Origin: Pseudomonadota bacterium | GTDB lineage: Bacteria > Pseudomonadota > Alphaproteobacteria > UBA2136 > UBA6156 | Assembly: GCA_016125035.1 (NCBI GenBank) | Contig: WGMN01000001.1 | Location: forward strand, 322,427-386,426 | DNA length: 64,000 nucleotides | Direction of reading: 5' to 3' | Shown here: one piece after another, positions 1 through 11,164 of the stretch | Position numbering within the stretch: the stretch's first letter is position 1 | How the letters are laid out: each line of letters opens with the position of its first letter | Made by a program: the position numbers and the translations under genes | Notes under the pieces: model-generated | What the model saw: only the letters and a program-made list of their open reading frames with translations | Databases searched by the model: none | Told to the model about the DNA's origin: nothing

Positions 1-414
1 CGGCTGAAGGCGGAAGCCGTTTTTGCCCAGTGTGGGCGGCCGACACTGGCGGATGACTCGGGCCTGTGTGTGGAGGCTTTGGGTGGGCTGCCAGGCGTGG
101 ATACGGCGCATTTTGGCGGCTGGCCGGCCTTGTTGGCGGCCATGGAAAACGTGCCCGCAGGGCAGCGCCAAGGGGCTTTTGTGTGTGTTCTGGCCTTGGT
201 GGGGGCTGGGGCGGAACTGATTTTTTTTGAGGGGCGCTGCGGCGGGGTTATCAGCCCGGCGGCGCGGGGAGAAAACGGCTTTGATTACGACCCGGTTTTT
301 GAGGTGGAGGGGCGAACCTTTGGCGAGATGACGGCGGAGGAGAAAGCCCGGCACTCTCACCGGGCGCTGGCCGCCAAAGAGCTGCTGAAATGGCTGGAAA
401 ACAGCCATGGATAA
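1..414 (+). CDS. rdgB: RdgB/HAM1 dITP/XTP pyrophosphatase (5' end missing)
   Basis: Hydrolyses non-canonical purine triphosphates (dITP, XTP) to monophosphates and so keeps deaminated bases out of DNA; cytosolic. Frame 1 is open from the first base of the window, so the true start lies outside it. The visible part contains the family signature TLADDSGLCVEALGGLPGV near its beginning and, near the end, the FDYDPVF and KARHSHRALA motifs typical of HAM1 proteins. About a third of the protein is missing, which fits the usual 190-200 residues. The stop overlaps the hemW start by 8 bp, so the two are probably translationally coupled. The rdgB-hemW order is common in alphaproteobacteria. Confidence 0.95.
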   Translation, partial: RLKAEAVFAQCGRPTLADDSGLCVEALGGLPGVDTAHFGGWPALLAAMENVPAGQRQGAFVCVLALVGAGAELIFFEGRCGGVISPAARGENGFDYDPVFEVEGRTFGEMTAEEKARHSHRALAAKELLKWLENSHG

Positions 415-1594
415 GGACTTGGCGATTTACGTGCACTGGCCCTGGTGCAAGGCTAAATGCCCGTACTGCGACTTTAACAGCCATGCGCTGGAACAGGCCG
501 AGGGCGGCCTGGAAGAGGCCTATGTGGCTGCCCTGGGCCGGGAACTGGCCGGATGGAAGGAAAAGCTGGGGGGAACACGGCGGGTGACCAGCGTGTTTTT
601 TGGCGGGGGTACCCCCAGCCTGATGGGGGTGGATTCGGTGGCGCGGGTGCTTAATTTCTGTGCAGACCTGGGGGGCGATTTAACGGGGGCGGAGATTACG
701 GTTGAAGCAAACCCCACCAGTGCTTCTAAAACCCTTTTTAAGGGGCTTGCAGAGGCTGGGGTGAACAGGTTCAGCGTTGGCGTGCAGGGACTGCGCGAGG
801 AATGGCTGGAATTTCTGGGAAGAAAGCATGCCGTGCACGAAGCTTTGCAGACTTTGGAAGACGCCATGGAAGCCTGCGGCAACGTGAATGCGGACGTGAT
901 TTACGGCTTGCCCGGGCAACAGCTGGAAGATTGGACTCAGCAGCTTGAAAAGCTTGGAAAAATGGGGCTTACGCACCTTTCAGCCTACCAGCTGACCATT
1001 GAGAAAAATACGCGTTTTTTCAGTGATGTGCGCCGCGGGCTGTGGACGCCGGTGGACAGCGACACCGAAGCCGACTTTTTTGCCGCCACTCAAGCCACTT
1101 TGGCGGGCTTAGGCTATGAAAACTATGAGATTTCTAATTTTTCTAAGCCGGGCAAGGCCTGTGCCCACAACCTGCATGTATGGCGCTACGGCGACTACCT
1201 GGGAGTGGGCGCCGGGGCCCACGGCCGGGTGACGTTGCCCGACGGCCACCTGGTGGCGACGGCGGTGGTGCGGCAGCCGCAGGGCTATTTGACCCGGATG
1301 GGAGAGGCCGGGGAAGCGCTGGCGGTGGAGAAACGGCTGGATGCCGCAGAAGCCATGCAGGAGGCTGTTTTCAGCGGTTTGAGGCTGGCAGCGGGAATTG
1401 ACACGGCAGCGCTACGGAAACGCTTTGGAAAGGGTGTATGGGGGCTTGCCGTGGATGACGTGGAACTGGCCCGTTTGGAAGAGGGGGGACTGTTGCGGCA
1501 AACGGGTACGATTTTGGCATTGAGCGAAAATGGCTGGCCGAAGTTGGATGGAATCCTACGGAGGATCCTTCCCCGCCTGGGGGAGGCGGTTTGA
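407..1594 (+). CDS. hemW: Radical SAM heme chaperone HemW
   Basis: HemW is a radical-SAM-fold protein related to oxygen-independent coproporphyrinogen oxidase that binds heme and is thought to deliver it to respiratory enzymes. The 395-residue protein has the cluster motif CKAKCPYC at residues 14-21 (CxxxCxxC), followed by the SAM-binding GGGTPS segment. It lacks the long N-terminal extension of true HemN, and the HWPWC start of the motif is HemW-like. The ATG lies inside the end of rdgB. A small GC hairpin at the last codons (about 1571-1592) is a weak terminator candidate. Confidence 0.93.
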   Translation: MDKDLAIYVHWPWCKAKCPYCDFNSHALEQAEGGLEEAYVAALGRELAGWKEKLGGTRRVTSVFFGGGTPSLMGVDSVARVLNFCADLGGDLTGAEITVEANPTSASKTLFKGLAEAGVNRFSVGVQGLREEWLEFLGRKHAVHEALQTLEDAMEACGNVNADVIYGLPGQQLEDWTQQLEKLGKMGLTHLSAYQLTIEKNTRFFSDVRRGLWTPVDSDTEADFFAATQATLAGLGYENYEISNFSKPGKACAHNLHVWRYGDYLGVGAGAHGRVTLPDGHLVATAVVRQPQGYLTRMGEAGEALAVEKRLDAAEAMQEAVFSGLRLAAGIDTAALRKRFGKGVWGLAVDDVELARLEEGGLLRQTGTILALSENGWPKLDGILRRILPRLGEAV

Positions 1595-1803
1595 AAATTG
1601 AATACGAAAATTGACCCTGTGTGCCTTAAATGTGACGCGTTGTGGCGCGGTTTGCCGGGAAAGGGCGGAAAGCTGCGGGTACCCCTGCCTGCTTTTTAAT
1701 CAATTGTGCAGTGCAACACGGTGTTTTGGGTAAGCTTATGAAAAGACGCGAATAATATTTGCGTAAATGTTTACTTATTTTTTATTCCGCAGAAATGCTG
1801 GGG

Positions 1804-2055
1804 GTGTTTATCACGTGGAAAGGGGTGTGAAACGGCTTTCCACTGAAAAAAGGGGCAAAATCAGCTGTGATTTAAGCGCCAAAACGACTGTTGTGCGCCT
1901 GTTGGGTGGCGTTGAGGCCCCCCTTCTCCACACGGTGGAATTGTGGAACGCGATGGAGAAAGCTTGGCCGATGGAAGGGCTGGATGTCAAGGAAAACCGC
2001 GGGAAACAGGGGAGGTTTCACAGAAACATGAAACTTGCTCCACGGTGTTTCACGA
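1804..2055. promoter_or_regulatory. Cluster of GTTTCAC/GTGGAAA dyads, possible degenerate parS region
   Basis: The sequence shows an inverted repeat GTGGAAAG (1815-1822) / CTTTCCAC (1836-1843) with GTGTGAAAC in the loop. It also shows GTTTCA (2015-2020) / TGAAAC (2029-2034), and TGTTTCACG at 2046-2054. The bacterial ParB site is the palindrome of TGTTTCAC, so these look like half sites or decayed sites about 12 kb from parAB. No perfect parS palindrome was found. Binding of another dimeric regulator, or chance, is equally possible. Confidence 0.25.
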
Positions 2056-2892
2056 AAATGGGCTTATCTTGTTGAAAATACACAGGATATGGGCAAATAA
2101 CCAGGTTTGGGGGCCCGGCGGCAAAACGCGGCAAGGGGCGGCGAAGGAGGGGCAAACGCCGGCAGCCACCCCCTGCCCCGGCGGCGAGAGCTGGCAAAAC
2201 CGGCCGCATACACGGCAAAAGGCGGCAGAAACCCGCCAGTTGTGGGTGAATACATATTTATGGCGCAGATGTTGTGGTGGGGTGGAAAAGAGAACTGTGA
2301 GGCGGATTATGCGAACCCGCCCTGCCCCGGCGAAGGTATGTGGGATCGGAGCACGCGGGTGGGTGATGAGAGGAATGGACGCCCCCTGCCCTACGCGGCA
2401 CCCGCCCGTGGGGGGGGGAGCCCTGCATACATACCGGCCCCCGGGAGCGGTTTGACCGGGCGCCCTGTTAAGGCTGTTTGGCTTACCTCCTGCAAGGCCC
2501 AACAACGGGTTTAAACGGGCGGGGAGGTTTTGTGGCCCTTTTTGGGGCCCCCTGCCCTATCTCTTGGCGAGGCAGGTGTGGGGAAACAGCGGGTGGTACG
2601 TCTGCCGGGACAGGTGCCAGTGGCCAACAGGAGTGCGCCCATAAAGGTTTGTGTATACCCAGCGACGGGCGAAGGGTGGCTGGTTAGGGTGCTGGCGGGG
2701 TTAAGCGTAGATTCGGCTGAATATTTCGGCGTTAAGGTCAACAGTCGGAAAGGTACCTTCCAGATAGGCCAGATCGCCCTGGCCTGGGACAAGCCGGGCT
2801 TGAGGCCCTGCGGTACCCTGCTGGAGTTGTGGTTAGTGGCCGCCGAAGGCCTACCGGCCCGCTCTGGCCCCCTCTGCTTGACCACGACAAAC

Positions 2893-2925
2893 CCGCCCCG
2901 CACTTATGCACGGGGCGGTTTTGGT
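2893..2925. terminator. GC-rich hairpin with T-rich tails on both sides
   Basis: CCGCCCCG and CGGGGCGG form an 8-bp stem around a loop of about ten bases, followed by TTTTGGTT on the plus strand and GGGTTTGT on the minus strand. It lies just beyond the minus-strand BON gene stop and probably ends that transcript. Confidence 0.6.
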
Positions 2926-2930
2926 TCTGG

Positions 2931-3617
2931 CTAGTGGGCCAGCGGATCGTCGGGGAGGGCCGGGGCGTCGCGGGTTTGGCCCATGCTGGTGAGGCCTTTG
3001 CCGGGCTCGATGGTGTTGGGGCGGGCGCCTTCTTCAGGTGGGAGGATCACCAAATAATCATGCACTTGCTGCACGCCCTTGGTGGTGCGCAGGATGTGCA
3101 GGACGTGGGTGTGCTCCACCGCCGTCTCGCAGCTGCCGATGGCGTAGACGTGGTTGTTGACCACCGTGACCAGGTAATTGAGCGGGTAGACCCCCTTGGT
3201 GCCGATGAGGCGGGGTTGGATCTGCGCGGCGATCCAGGCGTCTTTGGCGCGTTGGCCGGTGGAGTATTCGGCGCCCACGAAGAGCTCGTTATACACCTTC
3301 TTCACGCCCTGGGTGGCCTTGACCACGCCAATAACCTTCTCGCCGTCGGCCTGGGTGGGCACCACGCCGGTGACCAGGACGTCATTGTAATATACGTCGA
3401 TGCCGATATCGGTGAGGTAATTATATTCAGTTTCAGCCAGATAGCCCTTGATGCGGGTTTTGATGCCGGCGTCTATCGCCACCTGGGCGGAAGGTCTGTC
3501 CTGCAGGCCCACGTAGCCCGCCGTGGCCGCCGCACCCAGCACCAGCGGCGCCCCGCAGGCGGTAAGCACCAAAAGGGGGAAGAGGGTCGCGAGGTAGCGG
3601 GGTAGCGGGGAAGGCAT
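2931..3617 (-). CDS. BON-domain lipoprotein
   Basis: Probable outer-membrane-anchored periplasmic lipoprotein of the BON family, related in architecture to DolP/YraP and OsmY, which support envelope integrity. The chosen start gives 228 residues and a lipoprotein signal with lipobox LTAC (Cys21). The track ORF is 66 residues longer and would bury the signal peptide. Two BON-like stretches follow: one around IKTRIKGYL...VLVTGVV and one around IAAQIQPRLIG...VYAIGSC. They end in a low-complexity tail. It lies downstream of yraN on the same strand, the pairing also seen in E. coli (yraN-yraP region). Confidence 0.85.
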   Translation of the reverse strand: MPSPLPRYLATLFPLLVLTACGAPLVLGAAATAGYVGLQDRPSAQVAIDAGIKTRIKGYLAETEYNYLTDIGIDVYYNDVLVTGVVPTQADGEKVIGVVKATQGVKKVYNELFVGAEYSTGQRAKDAWIAAQIQPRLIGTKGVYPLNYLVTVVNNHVYAIGSCETAVEHTHVLHILRTTKGVQQVHDYLVILPPEEGARPNTIEPGKGLTSMGQTRDAPALPDDPLAH

Positions 3618-3654
3618 GGCGGGGCTTTCTTTTGCAGGGCAGGATAGCAGGGTG

Positions 3655-4050
3655 CTAGCGGGCGTCAATGCGGGGCAGATGTTCGACAAAGGGCCAGTGA
3701 GGGAAAAGCAGCACCAGCTCCAGCCGCACCGTGCGGCTGGGGTGCCGTGCCGCCAGCGCCCGGGCCTGGCGGGTAAGCCGTTGTTTTTGCGCAGGAGTGA
3801 GCGCCAGGTGGGCACGGGCGCGGCTGGTGCGGCATTTGACCTCTACCAGGGCAAGGACGGGGCCTTTGGTAAGCAGAAGGTCAGTTTGCGCCAGCGCCCG
3901 CAGCGGCCGCGGGGCAGGGCGGTAGCCTTTGAGCAGGAGGGCGGTGAGGGCGAGGAACTCGGCCACCTGGCCCTTGCGGTGAGGGTGCACCGCGCGCCAC
4001 CAGGCGGCGCGCTTGCGCCGGGCAGGGGAGGGCGGTAGGGTAGGAGCCAT
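3655..4050 (-). CDS. yraN: YraN/UPF0102 endonuclease-like protein
   Basis: Small restriction-endonuclease-fold protein of the UPF0102 family, function not settled. The family core (GYR..., an acidic residue, then VEVKCR) is visible as LLLKGYRPAPRPLRALAQTD and LALVEVKCRTS in a 131-residue protein, the usual size. The usual E-I-D before the second motif is reduced to QTD, so the active site may be altered. The start codon at 4050 overlaps the start codon of the divergent LpoA-like gene by two bases. The two promoters must therefore lie inside each other's coding sequence or nearby. Confidence 0.8.
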   Translation of the reverse strand: MAPTLPPSPARRKRAAWWRAVHPHRKGQVAEFLALTALLLKGYRPAPRPLRALAQTDLLLTKGPVLALVEVKCRTSRARAHLALTPAQKQRLTRQARALAARHPSRTVRLELVLLFPHWPFVEHLPRIDAR

Positions 4051-5659
4051 GACAAAAACAATAGCGCATTTTGGCCTGGGTGTGGCGCTTGCCACGTTGA
4101 TGACAGCAGCAGGTTACGCCCAGGAGGTAAGCACCACCGCGGTACCGGTAACCCTGGGAGGTGCCCAGGTGGAGCTGGCCAGCGGGCGCTGGTTTAAGGC
4201 CGCGGACATGTACGCCCGCCTGGTGAATGCGCAAGATGATGTGAGCCGCGCGCAGGCACGTTACGGCCTGGCGATCGCGCTGAGCCAGCTGGGCCAGGAA
4301 GAAAAAGCCCTGCGCACGCTGGACGGCACGTTGGCCAACGACAGCCCGCTGGGCCAGGCCGTGGCCGAGTTGCGGGGGCGCCTGTTGCTGCAACTGGCAG
4401 ACAAGGCCCTGGCGCGGGAGGGCTACGCGGCGGCAACGCCGTGGCTGGAGCAATATGACCGGTTGACCGTGCACCCCGACAAGGCCCGTTATGCCCGCAT
4501 TAAAGGCGCGGGCGAAGTGGTGGACACCAGCGCCGGGCCCAGCCTGGTGCTGCGGGTGGGGGTTCTGCTGCCCCTGAGCGGTGACTTGCAGCCGGTGGGG
4601 GATGATATTCTGCGTGGTATCCAGTTGGGGCTGAAAGCCTTTGACGGCCGCCGCGGCACGCGCCTTGAGCTGCTGCCGGTAAACGCCGACGACGCGGTGA
4701 GCGCCAAGGCTGCCGCCAGCGACCTGCTGGCGCAAAAGGTGGATGTGGTGATCGGCCCGCTGACCAGCACCGCGGTGGAAGCCGCAGAGGGGATCTTGCG
4801 CCCGGCGGGGGTGCCGCTGCTGGTGTTGTCATCGGACCGGGTGGTGCTGGGGCAGGGGGCTTATGCGTTGAACTACCTGCCCGCCGAGCAGGCCCGCGCG
4901 GTGGCGCGGCTGGCGGTGGCCAAGGGCAAGCGCCGGGCCGCCGGGTTGATACCCAGCACGCCTTACGGCTATGAGGTTTTTGACGCCTTCCAGGACGAAA
5001 TGCGCAAGCGCGGCGGCACCATTGTGGGCAGCGCCTTTTACAACCCGGGCAATACCGACATTGGGGCGAGCATAAGAACCCTGGTGGATACGGTGAGCGG
5101 CACCAGCAACGTTTACGCCCGGGGTTTTGACACGCTGTTTTTGCCCGCGCCGGGCGGCACCCTGCCGCTGGTGGTAAGCCAGTTGAGTTACTACGATGTT
5201 GATAAGGTGGATGAAAATGGCGATAAGGCGCTGCTGCTGGGCACCGCCCTGTGGCAAGACCCGCGCGTGCTGAATGCCAGCGCCAGCGCGGTGCGCGGCG
5301 GGTTGTTTGCGGTGCCCAAGCAGGATGATGCGTTTGAGGCGAGCTTCCAGCAGGCCTTTGGCGCCAAGCCGCACCCGCTGGCGTTGCTGGGCTACGACGC
5401 CATGCGCGTGCTGGCCGACATTGCCGCCGAAAAACAGCGCACGGGGGACGACTTTACGCACCTGTTGCTGCGGCCGGAGGGTTTTTACGGCAACGGCGGC
5501 TATTTGCTGTTTGCCAAGGACGGCGTGACCGAGCGCGGCTTGAACATTGTGAAGGTGGGCGAGCAGTTTGAGGTGGAAAAGGCCGCGCTGGACATGGCGC
5601 CGCTGGCGGTGCCGGAGAACCTGATGCCGCGCGGCGGCGGCGGCGGGGGCTGGTGGTAA
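4049..5659 (+). CDS. Penicillin-binding protein activator, LpoA/LppC-like
   Basis: Periplasmic protein of the LpoA family, which in gammaproteobacteria stimulates the bifunctional peptidoglycan synthase PBP1a; role here inferred. The 536-residue protein has a signal peptide (about residues 1-24, ending AAGYAQ). A helical TPR-like region follows (about 30-150). A type-1 periplasmic-binding-protein domain comes next, with VGVLLPLSGDLQPVGDDILRGIQLGL near 170 and VDVVIGPLTS near 230. It ends in a glycine run (GGGGGG) and WW. There is no lipobox cysteine, so it may be soluble in the periplasm rather than lipid-anchored. Start chosen at ATG 4049, not the longer track start, because of the signal peptide. 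Confidence 0.85.
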   Translation: MTKTIAHFGLGVALATLMTAAGYAQEVSTTAVPVTLGGAQVELASGRWFKAADMYARLVNAQDDVSRAQARYGLAIALSQLGQEEKALRTLDGTLANDSPLGQAVAELRGRLLLQLADKALAREGYAAATPWLEQYDRLTVHPDKARYARIKGAGEVVDTSAGPSLVLRVGVLLPLSGDLQPVGDDILRGIQLGLKAFDGRRGTRLELLPVNADDAVSAKAAASDLLAQKVDVVIGPLTSTAVEAAEGILRPAGVPLLVLSSDRVVLGQGAYALNYLPAEQARAVARLAVAKGKRRAAGLIPSTPYGYEVFDAFQDEMRKRGGTIVGSAFYNPGNTDIGASIRTLVDTVSGTSNVYARGFDTLFLPAPGGTLPLVVSQLSYYDVDKVDENGDKALLLGTALWQDPRVLNASASAVRGGLFAVPKQDDAFEASFQQAFGAKPHPLALLGYDAMRVLADIAAEKQRTGDDFTHLLLRPEGFYGNGGYLLFAKDGVTERGLNIVKVGEQFEVEKAALDMAPLAVPENLMPRGGGGGGWW

Positions 5660-5678
5660 GTTGCACGGGAAACGACAA

Positions 5679-5707
5679 CGGCGGCCTTGCTGGCCGCCGT
5701 TTTTTAG
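5679..5707 (+). terminator. Rho-independent terminator after lpoA-like gene
   Basis: AACGGCGGCC, loop TTGCT, GGCCGCCGTT, then a T tract. It ends the plus-strand gene at 5659 and may also serve the convergent holA. Confidence 0.85.
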
Positions 5708-5783
5708 GCGGAGAGGGCGAGGAGGCGCGCTAGAGGACCCGCCTCCGCCCTCCGGGCCTCCAGCGGGCAGGCTCTGTTACCTT

Positions 5784-6815
5784 CTACGCCGAGAGGGCCA
5801 ACAAGGCTCTTTGCAGCACGAAGTTTCCCTCCAGCAGGCCGGAGCGGGCGGTGGTGAGGGTTTCCACTGCGTAGTCGGCCAACCCAGCCAGGCGGGCGGC
5901 GGGGTAGTGGTTGATCTGGCGGAGGAAATCGGCCTGGGCGGGTTTGGGGGCGCGGGATTTGCCGGTTTGCAGGAGGATCTCCGACTCCGATTTGCCTTCG
6001 GCTTTAAGGGCTTGCGCAGTTTTAAGGGTGGTGAGGTGGCGCAGGGCCAGGGTGAAAGCCGCAGAGAGATCCTCGCCCTGTTGGAGCAGGTGCTGGAGCA
6101 GTTTATCGGTTTGCGCGGTGTTGCGCGCGCCCACCGCCTCGGCCAGGCGGAAGGCGTCGGCGGGGATGGCGCCGGCGACGGATTCCAGCACGTGGGCCTC
6201 GGTGATGGGGTCTTCCGTGCCGGCGTAGAGCAGTAGCTTTTCCACCTCGCGGCGGGCGATATCCCTATCTGCCCCCAGGCTGGCGGTGAGGAGCTGGAGG
6301 GCCGAGGGCTCGATGCGTTGCCCGGCGGCTTCTATTTCATTTTTGAGGAAGGGGGTGAGATCGCGTGCGGCATCGGCAAAAAAACGCACGGAGAGGGCCT
6401 GAGGGTGTGCCTCGGCCGCCTTGACCAGCGCCGAGGACTTTTCCAACAGTTTGGGCACCGGCAGGACGATGGTGACCGCCGACAGCGGCAGCGAGAGGGT
6501 GGTTTTGACCGCGTCGGTAAGGGCAGTGACGGTGGCGGCGGACTCATCGCCCGAAATGCCCGAGAAGCTGATGAGCCGGTGCGGGCTGGTGAAGCTGAGG
6601 GTTTGCGCGGAGTCGGCCAGGCGCGACGGGTTGGTGGCGAGGTCATTGAGTGTGAGCTTTTCCGCCGCAAAAGGGTCGGCCATATCCACCCCGGTGGCGG
6701 CAATGACCGTTTGCGCGGCCTGGCGGATGGCGCCGGCATCCTCCCCCCACAACAGCACCAGCAGCGGCAGGGGGTTGAGCTTTTGGGCCAGCTGGTTGGC
6801 GTAGATGGCGGTCAT
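5784..6815 (-). CDS. holA: DNA polymerase III subunit delta
   Basis: Clamp-loader subunit that opens the beta clamp. The 343-residue length and the N-terminal VLLWGEDAGAIRQAAQTV segment fit HolA, as do the AFRLAEAVGARN and LLRQGEDL-like regions typical of its C-terminal domains. It is the last gene of the leuS...lptE-holA series, a conserved proteobacterial order. A short array of 7-bp repeats lies directly upstream of its start, between it and lptE, and contains the space where a ribosome binding site would be expected. Confidence 0.92.
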   Translation of the reverse strand: MTAIYANQLAQKLNPLPLLVLLWGEDAGAIRQAAQTVIAATGVDMADPFAAEKLTLNDLATNPSRLADSAQTLSFTSPHRLISFSGISGDESAATVTALTDAVKTTLSLPLSAVTIVLPVPKLLEKSSALVKAAEAHPQALSVRFFADAARDLTPFLKNEIEAAGQRIEPSALQLLTASLGADRDIARREVEKLLLYAGTEDPITEAHVLESVAGAIPADAFRLAEAVGARNTAQTDKLLQHLLQQGEDLSAAFTLALRHLTTLKTAQALKAEGKSESEILLQTGKSRAPKPAQADFLRQINHYPAARLAGLADYAVETLTTARSGLLEGNFVLQRALLALSA

Positions 6816-6817
6816 AG

Positions 6818-6850
6818 CGTAATCCGTAACCCGTAACCCGTGGCCCGTAA
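6818..6850. repeat. Heptamer array, unit AACCCGT
   Basis: Four tandem 7-bp units (AATCCGT, AACCCGT twice, GGCCCGT) fill most of the gap between lptE and holA. The same unit recurs at 25821 and inside polA near 40814. Confidence 0.85.
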
Positions 6851-6866
6851 AGGGGAGGGGGGGTTG

Positions 6867-7469
6867 TTAGGGCTTGAAGGGCAGCGGGATGGTCATGGAG
6901 ACCGTGTGCGGGGCGAGGGTGGGCGAGACTTCCGGCTCTACATTTACCGGCTGCAATTGGCGCGTGCGGTAGAACAGCGCGATGCGGCGGGAGAGCTCTT
7001 CCGCCAAAGTGCGCGCGGCGGTGAGGCGGGCGAAGGTTTTGCCGGACTCGGTGCTGTAGGGGGTGTCTTCCACGTTATAGGCCGCAGAGGTGGACATATC
7101 CGCCCGCAGGAGGGGCTTGCCCCCGGCATCCACAATGAACAGCTTGCCGGTGAGGTTGATCTGCGCGCGCTGCAGCGCCGAGGTTTGCTGCATGGCAAGG
7201 GTGGAGGTGGATTCCTCGATGGTGACGTTGGCGGTATCCATGCCGGAGCCCTGGTTGGGGTAGTCGAGCTGGAGCTGCTGCGAGACCACCTGGGCGGGGC
7301 GGCGCTGGCCCACGTTGATGGCGGCTTTTTCCATCTCCACCGTGCCGATCTGGATTTGGGTGGGGGCCTCGGCCGCGCCCTTGCCGGGGGCGTAAAGCGG
7401 GGTGTAGCCGCAGGCGGCAAGGAGAAGGGGTAGCAGGGTCGCGGGGTAGCGGGGTCGCAGGGGGCGCAT
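6867..7469 (-). CDS. lptE: LPS-assembly lipoprotein LptE
   Basis: Outer-membrane lipoprotein that plugs the LptD barrel and helps export lipopolysaccharide. The 200-residue protein has a lipobox LLAAC with Cys20, directly followed by GYTPLYAP, the hallmark of alphaproteobacterial LptE. Position between leuS and holA is the standard one, although here two small membrane-protein genes intervene between leuS and lptE. Confidence 0.9.
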   Translation of the reverse strand: MRPLRPRYPATLLPLLLAACGYTPLYAPGKGAAEAPTQIQIGTVEMEKAAINVGQRRPAQVVSQQLQLDYPNQGSGMDTANVTIEESTSTLAMQQTSALQRAQINLTGKLFIVDAGGKPLLRADMSTSAAYNVEDTPYSTESGKTFARLTAARTLAEELSRRIALFYRTRQLQPVNVEPEVSPTLAPHTVSMTIPLPFKP

Positions 7470-7505
7470 GGAGGGCTCCTTAGGTTTTATTGGGGGCAGG
7501 ATAAC

Positions 7506-7544
7506 GACAAAACGCCGCGGGGGGAAGCCCGCGGCGTTTTTTCG
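7506..7544 (-). terminator. Terminator of the 142-aa membrane protein gene
   Basis: AACGCCGCGGG and CCCGCGGCGTT form a strong stem with T runs on either side. It is nearly identical to the hairpin at 8116-8150, suggesting a duplicated terminator. Confidence 0.8.
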
Positions 7545-7565
7545 ATTTTCCAGCCCGCACTGCCG

Positions 7566-7994
7566 TTAGAGCGGGCGGGACAGGACCTGGAACATCATGC
7601 TGCAGAAAAGGCCGAACAGCGCGGGAACCAGGAAGTAGGGCAGGAGCGTGAGGCCAAGCCAGTGGTTGGTCTCGCCATTGGTGAGTGAGGCCACGCAGGC
7701 GAGCGAGCCGAAGAACCCAATGACGAGGGGCACGCCCTTGAGCAGGTGGAGTGCGGCATCGCCCATGCAGAAGCAGTTCAAGGCCACGCCGACCCAGAAC
7801 AGCATGCCGTAGATGGGCAGATATTCGCGGGCCTGCGGTGCAATTTCCCAGCCCTGGTAGATGGCCACCGCACAGATGGTGAAACCCACGGCCCCGGCGA
7901 CGACAGCCAGGGTACGAAAGGCGAGGAAGAGCCAGTAGACGGGCGTCCGGCCTTTGGGTTCTTGCGGCTGAGAGGTGGTTTCGACGTTGGTCAT
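7566..7994 (-). CDS. Unknown four-helix membrane protein
   Basis: Not recognised. The 142-residue protein begins at an ATG preceded by GGAGG at good spacing. The track start 41 codons upstream has no such signal. After a polar N terminus (about 20 residues) there are four hydrophobic segments, around residues 22-45, 58-76, 84-102 and 115-137. An FCMGD motif lies in the second loop. It sits between two near-identical terminators, so it is probably a single-gene transcript inserted into the otherwise conserved leuS-lptE interval. Confidence 0.7.
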   Translation of the reverse strand: MTNVETTSQPQEPKGRTPVYWLFLAFRTLAVVAGAVGFTICAVAIYQGWEIAPQAREYLPIYGMLFWVGVALNCFCMGDAALHLLKGVPLVIGFFGSLACVASLTNGETNHWLGLTLLPYFLVPALFGLFCSMMFQVLSRPL

Positions 7995-8115
7995 GGCGAC
8001 CTCCGGTTGCGCAGGTTTGTGGGGGCTTTGGCCCCCTTGAACAAACATGCTGATGTGACGGTAGGGCCTTATCTTGGGGTTTGGGGGTGATTTTGCAAGG
8101 GGTTGGGGAAACGGC

Positions 8116-8150
8116 AAAACGCCGCGGGGGATGCCCGCGGCGTTTTGTCG
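8116..8150 (-). terminator. Terminator of the 63-aa gene
   Basis: AAAACGCCGCGGG and CCCGCGGCGTTTT stem, downstream of the small gene at 8168-8359; twin of the hairpin at 7506. Confidence 0.8.
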
Positions 8151-8167
8151 GTGAGGCTCTCCTGGAA

Positions 8168-8359
8168 TCAGGGGCCTGTGATGAGATTCAGCGCGGCAGC
8201 CGTTACGACGATGCCGAGGAGGACTTTTCTTCCCGTTTCGTCGAACGGAACACCGAAGACAGTCATTGCCACGAAGGCAGCCGCCAGGATGAGGACGGCA
8301 ACCACCGAAACCAGGTTATTCACCCGGCGCAACATCGGGTATTTCGCTGCAGCAAACAT
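8168..8359 (-). CDS. Small membrane protein, 63 aa
   Basis: Not recognised. It has two predicted transmembrane segments (about residues 14-35 and 43-61) and a polar N terminus. AGGGG upstream of the ATG and a dedicated terminator support expression. It lies between leuS and the four-helix protein on the same strand. The short AT-rich leader (8360-8455) may hold its promoter. Confidence 0.65.
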   Translation of the reverse strand: MFAAAKYPMLRRVNNLVSVVAVLILAAAFVAMTVFGVPFDETGRKVLLGIVVTAAALNLITGP

Positions 8360-8456
8360 TTTCAGCCCCTTTTGTGAAGCACGTTAATGGGAACGCCCCG
8401 GCATAAACGTGCTGATGGATCCAATTAACGCTTATTTTGGGGCGCAACAGCCGGAT

Positions 8457-11093
<2,637 letters not shown>

Positions 11094-11114
11094 GGTTGCG
11101 GACAATAAGCGGTT

Positions 11115-11158
11115 GAATGCAAAAAGGGAAGGGCCGCCTTGCGGCGGCCCTTCCTTTA
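11115..11158 (-). terminator. Terminator between the 185-aa gene and leuS
   Basis: GGAAGGGCCGCC, loop, GGCGGCCCTTCC stem, followed on the minus strand by CCCTTTTTGC. It lies directly after the stop of the upstream minus gene, so leuS has its own promoter. Confidence 0.85.
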
Positions 11159-11164
11159 CGATCC

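Larger units (their letters stand above)
1595..2930. other. 1.3-kb stretch with no convincing gene
   Basis: Several short ORFs exist here on both strands. None has a recognisable domain, a good ribosome binding site or the codon usage of the neighbours. The best is a plus frame at 2530-2934, but it uses codons rare elsewhere (cta, ata, gta, agg) and runs through a terminator-like hairpin. The first 450 bases hold an AT-rich patch (about 1745-1795) and a cluster of dyads made from GTGGAAAG/CTTTCCAC and GTTTCAC/GTGAAAC words, listed separately. The rest is GC-rich and unlike tmRNA, RNase P RNA or SRP RNA as far as conserved words can be recognised by eye. Confidence 0.5.

Noticed and set aside
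2530-2934. 134-aa plus-strand ORF before the BON gene
   Set aside because: Atypical codon use, poor start, runs through a terminator hairpin; kept only as a remark on the region.
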